From Lysinibacillus pakistanensis (lineage in GTDB: Bacteria > Bacillota > Bacilli > Bacillales_A > Planococcaceae): a stretch of DNA of 64,000 nt. The stretch's first letter is position 1, and the number at the start of each line of letters is the position of its first letter. Both the position numbers and the translations under genes were made by a program. This document shows, piece after piece, positions 58,592 through 64,000 of the stretch. The notes beneath the pieces were generated by a model. The model searched no databases, had not been told where the DNA came from, and saw nothing but the letters and a program-made list of their open reading frames with translations. The stretch is from assembly GCF_030123245.1 (NCBI RefSeq), contig NZ_CP126101.1, positions 2,168,501 through 2,232,500 of the forward strand, read 5' to 3'.

Positions 58592-58896
58592 CAGTTCTAT
58601 TTTCTCCATAATTCCTAAATTAAGGTGTCTCAGTAAATAATCCGTAAAATGACCTCCGTGAGGGATGGTAAAATTAAAATACTTTTTAATGTCCGATCAT
58701 TTACTCTTTTAATCTTTTAAAACAAGCCCTTTTAATAATGCAGCTGCAGAGATGTGGTTGCTTTTTATGGTGGCCAAAAGAATTCAATTAGAGCAACTGC
58801 TTCTTGTGCTAACGGAGCAGGTTACTTTAAGGTGGAAAAAGTAATAAAGTATTGAATTTATATAATAGTTTTTTAGTTGTGTAAGGAGGGAAAACA
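58592..58896. other. Gap with a repeat shared with 60913-60987
   Basis: No gene supported. Bases 58702-58773 (TTTTAATCTTTTAAAACAAG ... GCAGCTGCAGAGATGTGG ... TGCTTTTTATGG) match 60913-60987 over about 70 bases. A GC-rich hairpin-like core (GCAGCTGC) followed by TTTTT suggests a degraded terminator common to both. TAAGGAGGG near 58883 is the next gene's ribosome site. Confidence 0.5.
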
Positions 58897-59493
58897 ATGC
58901 TTAAACAAATAATTCAAAGTTGGGATCAGTATTGTAGAGATGAAAATTTTGTTGGCATAGGTTCTACAAGAAAAGTATATAGAGTTTTAGATTATGTAAT
59001 AAAAGTGCATTTACATCCAATCGGTTATAAACAATCAAAAAATGAATTAGAAATTTACACTTCAATGGTTGATAAAGGTCTCGCCCAGTTATTCGCTCAG
59101 ACATACTATGTTGATGATTTCATATCTGTACAAAAATATTACAAACCTTTAGAACTAAAGAATAATCAAACGTATGAGGTAAAGGATGAAGAAAACCAAT
59201 GTTTAATCCCTAATTTGTTTGATGAGGTTTTAGAAATATTAGATAAAAACTTCGATTGCTTTGATTTAGAAGACAGTAGTAATTACGGTTTAAATAATGA
59301 TGGTAAACTTGTTTTTACCGATTATGGTATGACAAAGAGTTTATATGAAAAAGAGTGGGTTCCGTTAGCCGAAGAGGGCATACTTCCGCAAATACATTTT
59401 GACTTTTGCAGTGTTTGTGGATTAGAAAAGGAACTTCGTATGTACGGAGACAATGACAGAGACAAACGTTGTTATAATTGTGGTAAGGAATAA
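58897..59493 (+). CDS. Protein-kinase-like protein with C-terminal zinc ribbon
   Basis: A 198-residue protein. The first half resembles a minimal kinase N-lobe: GIGSTRKVYRV (glycine loop, near 20-30), DYVIKVHLHP (lysine) and a helix with a Glu (SKNELEIY). The second half has NYGLNNDGKLVFTDYGM, which looks like the metal loop (DYG for DFG) but without a catalytic HxD. The end, CSVCG ... CYNCGKE, is a four-cysteine zinc ribbon. The lack of a clear HxD suggests a pseudokinase or a phage-type protein kinase relative. ATG 58897 follows AAGGAGGG. Confidence 0.6.
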   Translation: MLKQIIQSWDQYCRDENFVGIGSTRKVYRVLDYVIKVHLHPIGYKQSKNELEIYTSMVDKGLAQLFAQTYYVDDFISVQKYYKPLELKNNQTYEVKDEENQCLIPNLFDEVLEILDKNFDCFDLEDSSNYGLNNDGKLVFTDYGMTKSLYEKEWVPLAEEGILPQIHFDFCSVCGLEKELRMYGDNDRDKRCYNCGKE

Positions 59494-59604
59494 GGAGAAT
59501 CAGTATGTCGTAAAGTTTGTGAATACTTAAAGTAACGGGGACGATTGTTCAATAGAGCAGTCGCTTTTTTACTAAGGAACATTTAATTAAATCGACATCA
59601 ACCT
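59494..59604. other. Degraded terminator after the kinase-like gene
   Basis: GACGATTGTTC-AATA-GAGCAGTCG followed by CTTTTTT near 59540-59570 is an imperfect hairpin with a T run. It is probably the gene's terminator, with mismatches. Confidence 0.45.
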
Positions 59605-59815
59605 AATGTAAGAGAACTTTTATCTTTCGCAACCTCTGAAAAGAATGTCGTGAAAGAATATGAATTATATTATAAATGCATTCTCCAGTAAGAGAATTAT
59701 ATGGATATGACCTTGAAGATGAGATTGTTAGCTGTATTGGAATAGAATTTTTAAGTTCAAACCGGTGTGAAATAAAACATATTGGAGTATCTCAAAATCA
59801 TAGGGGGAGTTAGTA
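59605..59815 (+). pseudogene. Broken GNAT acetyltransferase
   Basis: One frame reads NVRELLSFATSEKNVVKEYE then LYYKC and a stop; another, from about 59682, reads SPVRELYGYDLEDEIVSCIG, IEFLSSNRCEIKHIGVSQNH and RGS before TAG. IKHIGVSQNHRGSG is the acetyl-CoA-binding motif of GNAT enzymes, cut right after its first glycine. So this is a frameshifted and truncated acetyltransferase. Confidence 0.55.
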
Positions 59816-59992
59816 ATGCTTGTAAGCTTCGAAGAAGTGGACAAAAGAAAGGTTTAAAATATAAAATAGACTATGCTATACAGATATAGAGAGATATTAT
59901 AATTAGTTTGTGGTAAGTTATGAACAGTTTGGAAGAATATAAAATGTATGTGATTTTTTCCAATCCCATACGTCTTACTCTATGGAGGAAAT

Positions 59993-60697
59993 ATGCTTAA
60001 AGACAATTTTAAAATTAGTAATATTCCCGCAGTTTTATGGGGAGCAAAGAGTGAAAAAATTTTTATTGCAGTACATGGAAATATGTCAAATAAAGAAGAT
60101 GCAGTGATTCAAATATTAGCTGAAGAAGCCAATCAAAAAGGTTATCAAGTATTAAGCTTTGATTTACCTGAGCATGGAGAAAGAAAAAATGATAATACTC
60201 CTTGCAAAGTACAGTTTTGTGTTAGTGAATTATCTATAATTATGGATTACGCAAAAGAACATTGGAAAGAAGTAAGCGTGTTTGCATGTAGTATGGGAGC
60301 TTATTTTAGCCTTTTAGCCTATCAAAATGTTGTGTTAGAAAAGGCATTATTTTTATCACCAGTAGTTAATATGGAACGAATTATCGAAAATATGATGAAA
60401 TGGTTTAATGTAACACCAGAGCTTTTGCAAAAAGAAATGACTATAGAGACACCTATTGGTCAAAAGTTGTATTGGGATTATTTATGCTATGTAAAAGAAC
60501 ATCCTATTAATACATGGAATACAGATACATATATTATGTATGGAGCCAAAGATGAACTGTGCGAATTTGAAACTATTAACTATTTTACAAAAAAACATCG
60601 TTGTGAATTAGAAGTCATAGAAACAGGTGAACATTACTTTCATACTGAAGAACAGTTAAAGATATTTGAACAGTGGTTACACAAACATATCAATTAA
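59993..60697 (+). CDS. Alpha/beta hydrolase
   Basis: A 234-residue hydrolase. HGNMSNKEDAVIQ gives the oxyanion-hole turn, the nucleophile serine lies in ACSMGAYFSLL (near 104), the acid in YGAKDEL (near 184) and the histidine in GEHYFHTEEQL (near 220). The nucleophile elbow starts with Ala-Cys where most have Gly-x. Probably an esterase or thioesterase; substrate unknown. ATG 59993 lies behind TGGAGG. Confidence 0.9.
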   Translation: MLKDNFKISNIPAVLWGAKSEKIFIAVHGNMSNKEDAVIQILAEEANQKGYQVLSFDLPEHGERKNDNTPCKVQFCVSELSIIMDYAKEHWKEVSVFACSMGAYFSLLAYQNVVLEKALFLSPVVNMERIIENMMKWFNVTPELLQKEMTIETPIGQKLYWDYLCYVKEHPINTWNTDTYIMYGAKDELCEFETINYFTKKHRCELEVIETGEHYFHTEEQLKIFEQWLHKHIN

Positions 60698-61065
60698 CAA
60701 ATTACAATCTATCTAAGAACCTGTTAGAACATATAAACTGATATTATAGAGGAATTATTCACATAAACAAACGAGGTGTTTTACCTAAATAAACCACAGA
60801 AAGACCACTCCGTGATGGTGGCAATAACAATATGCAATAAATGTTCTACCGTTGAAATGCTGAAAATCATTGTGGGAGTAGGCATGGACCTATAAAATTC
60901 GAATCTTAATCATTAATTTTTTAATCTTTCAAAACATGCTCTTATATAATCAAGCAGCTGCAGATATGTGGGTGCTTTTTAGTTTGGTTGTTCATATTAT
61001 ATTGAATGCATTATTAATATAGTTTTATGGTAATATTATTGAGCATACATATGGGAGGTAATCTA
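60698..61065. other. Gap with the second copy of the 70-base repeat
   Basis: Bases 60913-60987 repeat 58702-58773. Between 60760 and 60905 there are only short frames. No promoter or gene is supported apart from the ribosome site GGGAGGT at 61052. Confidence 0.45.
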
Positions 61066-61260
61066 TTGTTTGAAAATGTTTCAAAACTCCAATTAACACT
61101 ATCTTTTGTAATGGTTTTTATCGGTTTTTCACAAGCGTTTAGCAACTGGGGAGAAAAGAGAACGTTATCTTTATTCTTTTTGACATCTAGTATTTTAGTT
61201 TTAATTCTTGCGATTATTGCTTTAATTGACTATAGAAAACGACAAATATCTAAAGACTGA
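61066..61260 (+). CDS. Small two-helix membrane protein, 64 residues
   Basis: TTG 61066 follows GGGAGGT at 7 bases. The protein has helices at about 9-25 (LTLSFVMVFIGFSQAF) and 36-55 (LFFLTSSILVLILAIIALI) with a basic tail (DYRKRQISKD), so both ends are inside. Frame upstream to ATG 61027 has no site. Function unknown. A terminator follows 42 bases later. Confidence 0.65.
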   Translation: MFENVSKLQLTLSFVMVFIGFSQAFSNWGEKRTLSLFFLTSSILVLILAIIALIDYRKRQISKD

Positions 61261-61302
61261 AAAGCCTCAAAATGTTCTTTACAATGTATTTAACGAAAAA
61301 AA

Positions 61303-61331
61303 AGATTGAAGCAAATTAGCCTCAATCTTTC
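61303..61331. terminator. Terminator between the small membrane gene and fumC
   Basis: AAAGATTGA-(loop)-TCAATCTTT, with AAAAAA at its left and CTTAC at its right; it may work on either strand. Confidence 0.6.
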
Positions 61332-61499
61332 TTACTCACACATTCCTTCACACGCTCGACGTATTTTATTAGCCCCAATTTAGCCCCAAGACCTAAAGAT
61401 CTTATGCATTATCTTGCATTAAACAAAATGATTCGAGATGCTAAAAATAATTGGTATATCAATGGTGTGGCGACTTCAAGGAATCACCTTGCACTTACA
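61332..61499. other. Intergenic stretch downstream of fumC
   Basis: About 170 bases. Minus-strand codons GAKLGLIKYVERVKECVSKK end near 61321 and could be the tail of a lost gene, perhaps an integrase, but the match is too short to call. No start or site is visible. Confidence 0.3.
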
Positions 61500-62891
61500 T
61501 CATTTTACGTTTGGATAAATCATTGTTGCAGGATCTACATATTCATCAAACTGTTCTTCTGTTAGTAATCCCGTGGCAATCGCTGCCTCTTTTAAAGTTG
61601 TCCCTTCTTTATGGGCTTTCTTCGCAATTTTTGCTGCATTTTCATAGCCGATATAAGGATTTAATGCTGTTACAAGCATTAATGAATTTTGTAAGTTATG
61701 ATCAAGTACTTCTTTATTTGGCTCAATGCCTATTGCGCAGTGGTCGTTAAATGATTTCATTGTATCTGCTAATAGACGAGTGGATTGTAAGAAATTATAA
61801 ATAATGACTGGTTTAAAGACGTTTAGTTCGAAATTACCTTGTGAAGCGGCAAAGGCAATTGTTGCATCGTTTCCAACAACCTGTGTTACTACCATTGTCA
61901 TGGCTTCACTTTGAGTCGGATTGACCTTACCTGGCATAATTGAGGAGCCTGGTTCATTTTCGGGAATGGTAATTTCACCAATTCCTGAGCGAGGACCACT
62001 TGCTAACCAGCGTACATCATTGGCAATTTTCATTAAGTCTGCTGCAAGTGCTTTTAAGGCACCATGAGCAACGACAGCCTCATCATGACTTGTAAGAGCA
62101 TGGAATTTATTTGCTGCAGAAGTAAAATGCTTATTTGTCAGTGCACTAATTTCGGATGCTACTCGTTCGCCAAATTCAGGGTGTGCGTTAATGCCCGTGC
62201 CAACTGCTGTACCACCAATCGCAAGTTCCTTCATGTATTCTATATTTTGGATAATCATTTGCTCGGATTTTGATAGCATTGCTGCCCAGCCACTGATCTC
62301 TTGGCCTAATGTAAGGGGAGTAGCATCCTGTAAATGTGTACGGCCAATTTTAATAATGTCTTTAAATTGCTCAGCTTTTTCTTCTAAAGTTGCTTTTAAT
62401 AAACGAAGACGTGGTAATAAATAATCCTCAACCTTTAACACGGCTGCAATATGCAAAGCAGTGGGGAACGTATCATTTGAGCTTTGGGATTTATTAACAT
62501 CATCATTAGGATGTATACGGTCAGCCTCTTCAGCATCTTGTAAAATCTGGTTCGCTCGATGTGCAATAACCTCATTAACGTTCATATTCGACTGTGTACC
62601 ACTACCTGTTTGCCATACAACAAGTGGGAATTGATCGTCCCATTGACCATTTAAAATTTCATCAGCTGCTTGGACGATAGCGTTTGTTTTAACGGCTGAA
62701 AGTTTTCCAAGTTTATGGTTCGCGGTAGCAGCACTTTTCTTTAAAATAGCCATCGCTTGTACGAGCTCGATTGGCATATGCTCTGTACCGATTTGGAAGT
62801 TTTCCTTACTACGCTGTGTTTGAGCACCCCAAATTTTATCAGAAGGTACTTTAATTTCACCCATAGTGTCTTTTTCAATACGATAATCCAT
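61500..62891 (-). CDS. fumC: Class II fumarate hydratase
   Basis: FumC interconverts fumarate and malate in the citric acid cycle without an iron-sulfur cluster. At 463 residues it has the normal length, with [12 protein letters not shown] near 98-109, [16 protein letters not shown] near 186-201, the signature [15 protein letters not shown] near 317-331 and the typical end [15 protein letters not shown] 62891 lies behind AAAGGAG. A Fur-box promoter and a terminator hairpin lie upstream (63079-62935), so its expression may depend on iron through readthrough. It is monocistronic. Confidence 0.97.
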   Translation of the reverse strand: MDYRIEKDTMGEIKVPSDKIWGAQTQRSKENFQIGTEHMPIELVQAMAILKKSAATANHKLGKLSAVKTNAIVQAADEILNGQWDDQFPLVVWQTGSGTQSNMNVNEVIAHRANQILQDAEEADRIHPNDDVNKSQSSNDTFPTALHIAAVLKVEDYLLPRLRLLKATLEEKAEQFKDIIKIGRTHLQDATPLTLGQEISGWAAMLSKSEQMIIQNIEYMKELAIGGTAVGTGINAHPEFGERVASEISALTNKHFTSAANKFHALTSHDEAVVAHGALKALAADLMKIANDVRWLASGPRSGIGEITIPENEPGSSIMPGKVNPTQSEAMTMVVTQVVGNDATIAFAASQGNFELNVFKPVIIYNFLQSTRLLADTMKSFNDHCAIGIEPNKEVLDHNLQNSLMLVTALNPYIGYENAAKIAKKAHKEGTTLKEAAIATGLLTEEQFDEYVDPATMIYPNVK

Positions 62892-62934
62892 GTAATACAG
62901 CTCCTTTGTTTATGTAAATATTCCGTAAATACAG

Positions 62935-63044
62935 TTAAAAAACGGATATTCTTAGTCTGATGTAAGAATATCCGTTTGATACATGCTTATTTCAAAAAAG
63001 AGGGGGATTCTGAATTAAGCAATTTGGAGAAAAGAAATAATCTA
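62935..63044 (-). ncRNA. Candidate Fur-regulated small RNA or fumC leader attenuator
   Basis: On the minus strand a promoter (TTGACA 63079-63074, TATCAT 63056-63051) predicts a start near 63044. About 70 bases downstream lies a perfect 15-bp terminator hairpin (AAACGGATATTCTTA / TAAGAATATCCGTTT, 62976-62939) followed by TTTTTT, giving a transcript of about 110 bases. It holds an unpaired-looking C-rich stretch CCCCCTCT (63006-62999), complementary to ribosome sites. Fur control, size, C-rich stretch and terminator match what is known of B. subtilis FsrA. It could instead be only a leader attenuator of fumC, which starts 44 bases later. Confidence 0.55.
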
Positions 63045-63046
63045 TT

Positions 63047-63079
63047 GATAATGATAATTGTTATCAATTAAAATGTCAA
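63047..63079 (-). promoter_or_regulatory. Promoter overlapped by a Fur box
   Basis: GATAATGATAATTGTTATC at 63047-63065 matches the 19-bp Fur consensus (GATAATGATAATCATTATC) at 17 positions. It overlaps the -10 (TATCAT, 63056-63051) of a minus-strand promoter with -35 TTGACA (63079-63074) and 17-base spacing. Fur with iron would block transcription toward the small RNA and fumC. Confidence 0.82.
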
Positions 63080-63145
63080 CTATTATGTTTTCTTGAAGAG
63101 TTTTAAAATTGAGAACAGTTTGCAACCTATATTTCAATACCCATT

Positions 63146-63191
63146 AAAAAAATTTTAAAACGCTATCATTGCATTTATCAACGATAGCGTT
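63146..63191 (-). terminator. Terminator of the 71-residue gene
   Basis: Stem AACGCTATC / GATAGCGTT with a 15-base loop; on the minus strand it is followed by TTAAAATTTTTTT. It shields the Fur promoter from the upstream gene. Confidence 0.8.
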
Positions 63192-63211
63192 ATTCCTTAA
63201 ACTATAAAAGG

Positions 63212-63427
63212 CTATCTTTTTTTCTTCCCAAGTTCTTTAATAGGCTGTTTCTTAGGTATAATTTCAAAAACGATACGTACTTGGTAATTATTGTTGTTGA
63301 TTTGATTAACTTCAATAATTTTTGCTTTTCGTCCTTTAATTTTAATATTTTCTTCAACAGCAGGTAGATTGACGAGTAGCTGACTTAATACAGATGTCTT
63401 GCCTTCATAAAAATGAGTCACAAACAT
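63212..63427 (-). CDS. Small basic protein, 71 residues
   Basis: ATG 63427 follows AAGGGAG. The protein is mostly beta (FVTHFYEGKTSVLSQLLVNL, KIKGRKAKIIEVNQINNNNY, QVRIVFEIIPKK) with a basic tail (ELGKKKR). It looks like a small conserved Bacillaceae protein with an OB- or SH3-like fold, but no name is recognised. It has its own terminator and is divergent from the T-box leader. Confidence 0.7.
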   Translation of the reverse strand: MFVTHFYEGKTSVLSQLLVNLPAVEENIKIKGRKAKIIEVNQINNNNYQVRIVFEIIPKKQPIKELGKKKR

Positions 63428-63569
63428 ATCACTTTTCTCCCTTGTTCTTTTTTCAGGTAAAATAAGTTCAAAAGGTTTTACTCAATGTATGACAATCATT
63501 TGGAAAGTAGAACATTTTCTATAAGTCACAATATTGCAATATTACAAAAAGGATATACATCAGGGAGTC

Positions 63570-63598
63570 TTGACGAAAAGGGTGGAATGAATTATGAT
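63570..63598 (+). promoter_or_regulatory. Promoter of the T-box leader
   Basis: TTGACG (63570-63575) and TATGAT (63593-63598) with a 17-base spacer; the start would be near 63605, just before the T-box stem I. Confidence 0.7.
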
Positions 63599-63604
63599 GT
63601 ATCG

Positions 63605-63838
63605 AAAATGATATAACAATGATTGGAAGTAGTAGTGAATGTAGTTTGCTTTTAGAGAGATGATGGTTGGTGAAAATCATCGCAAATCATTTATGAACTC
63701 ATCCAGGAGTTTTTTATGCTGAAGATAGTAGGTATAAACGGCTGCTACCGTTATAGTCAAGTGAGCTTTCTAGCTAATCAGAGTGGTACCACGGATAACT
63801 TCGTCTCTATATTTATTGGAGACGAAGTTTTTTATTTG
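63605..63838 (+). promoter_or_regulatory. T-box riboswitch, leucine type
   Basis: The leader has the stem I features AGAGAGATGATGG and GGTGAAAATCATC, a specifier-loop-like GAACTC (CTC, leucine) near 63693-63698, the T-box sequence AGAGTGGTACCACGG near 63779-63793, and a terminator AACTTCGTCTC / GGAGACGAAGTT with TTTTTATTT at 63800-63838. The T-box would pair with the antiterminator when uncharged tRNA-Leu binds. It controls the membrane protein at 63886. The open frame 63716-63898 across it is not a gene. Confidence 0.88.
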
Positions 63839-63885
63839 GGAAATGAGGAGAGGAACTGGCACTTAAATGATCCAGGGGGGGAAAT

Positions 63886-64000
63886 ATGGTGGAGATAATA
63901 AAAAAGCATACAACAACAGTAGGTTTAACTGCACTTGTTCTGTCAGCACTTCTAACATCGATGAGCCAAGTGTTCTATGCCAAGCAAGTACAGGAGGTAC
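63886..64000 (+). CDS. 5' end of a membrane protein, possible DMT/EamA transporter
   Basis: ATG 63886 (or GTG 63889) follows CAGGGGGGG. The 38 visible residues (VEIIKKHTTTVGLTALVLSA, LLTSMSQVFYAKQVQEV) have a basic start and one hydrophobic helix, like the first helix of an EamA-type drug/metabolite transporter. Control by a leucine T-box suggests a role in amino-acid transport. The gene runs past the window end. Confidence 0.55.
   Translation, partial: MVEIIKKHTTTVGLTALVLSALLTSMSQVFYAKQVQEV

Noticed and set aside
61309..61385. Possible integrase C-terminus beside fumC as the scar of an inserted island
   Set aside because: Only about 25 codons are visible with no diagnostic motif, and no matching attachment repeats were found.
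63716..63898. 60-residue open frame before the last gene
   Set aside because: It runs through the T-box sequence and terminator, so it is a riboswitch leader.

Overview
The window looks like chromosomal DNA of a low-GC, spore-forming Bacillota, most like Lysinibacillus or a close relative. Supporting signs are strong AGGAGG-type ribosome sites, frequent TTG/GTG starts, A/T-rich intergenic DNA, Rho-independent terminators, a Firmicutes-type BirA operator, a T-box leader and several spore-associated families (DUF4183, DUF3231, DUF2642, Ger(x)C). The genus is an inference from overall character; no rRNA or other marker is present.

1-12 kb: two ABC transporter loci. The first is an FtsX-type permease with its ATPase. 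The second is an ECF sigma factor, a membrane zinc-ribbon partner, an ATPase, a permease and a 34-residue membrane peptide. Then come bioY behind a BirA operator, an amidohydrolase, a membrane-anchored glycerophosphodiesterase and a secreted copper-amine-oxidase-N-domain protein.

12-23 kb: a catabolic cluster around a PucR-type activator. It holds a sodium:solute symporter with a small partner, two M20 amidohydrolases, two SDR dehydrogenases (one of the mycofactocin-associated type), an iron alcohol dehydrogenase and an aldehyde dehydrogenase. The substrate is unknown.

23-36 kb: a long bacterial microcompartment (BMC) operon. A DeoR regulator is followed by a class III aminotransferase-fold enzyme, an APH-fold kinase, an ethanolamine-type permease, a HAD phosphatase, an unrecognised small protein with a duplicated motif, a CoA-acylating aldehyde dehydrogenase with an encapsulation peptide, four single-domain BMC-H shell proteins, one BMC-P, two PduL enzymes, a PduM-like protein and an SDR. 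Gene content fits amino-alcohol use (1-amino-2-propanol or ethanolamine type): uptake, phosphorylation, elimination to an aldehyde, acyl-CoA, acyl phosphate. A composite repeat with a 36-bp tandem array and a malate dehydrogenase follow.

36-45 kb: accessory genes, including a YtrA-type GntR/ABC operon with three palindromic operators. 45-61 kb: a decaying region rich in pseudogenes, a duplicated DUF4183 gene pair, recurrent hairpins and a dispersed repeat, with scattered intact genes (YbaK, DUF3231, DinB, GerC, GNAT, kinases, hydrolase). 61-64 kb: fumC; between a Fur-box promoter and fumC lies a terminator-ended transcript with a C-rich stretch that could be an FsrA-like small RNA or a leader attenuator. 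A leucine-type T-box precedes a membrane protein cut by the window end.
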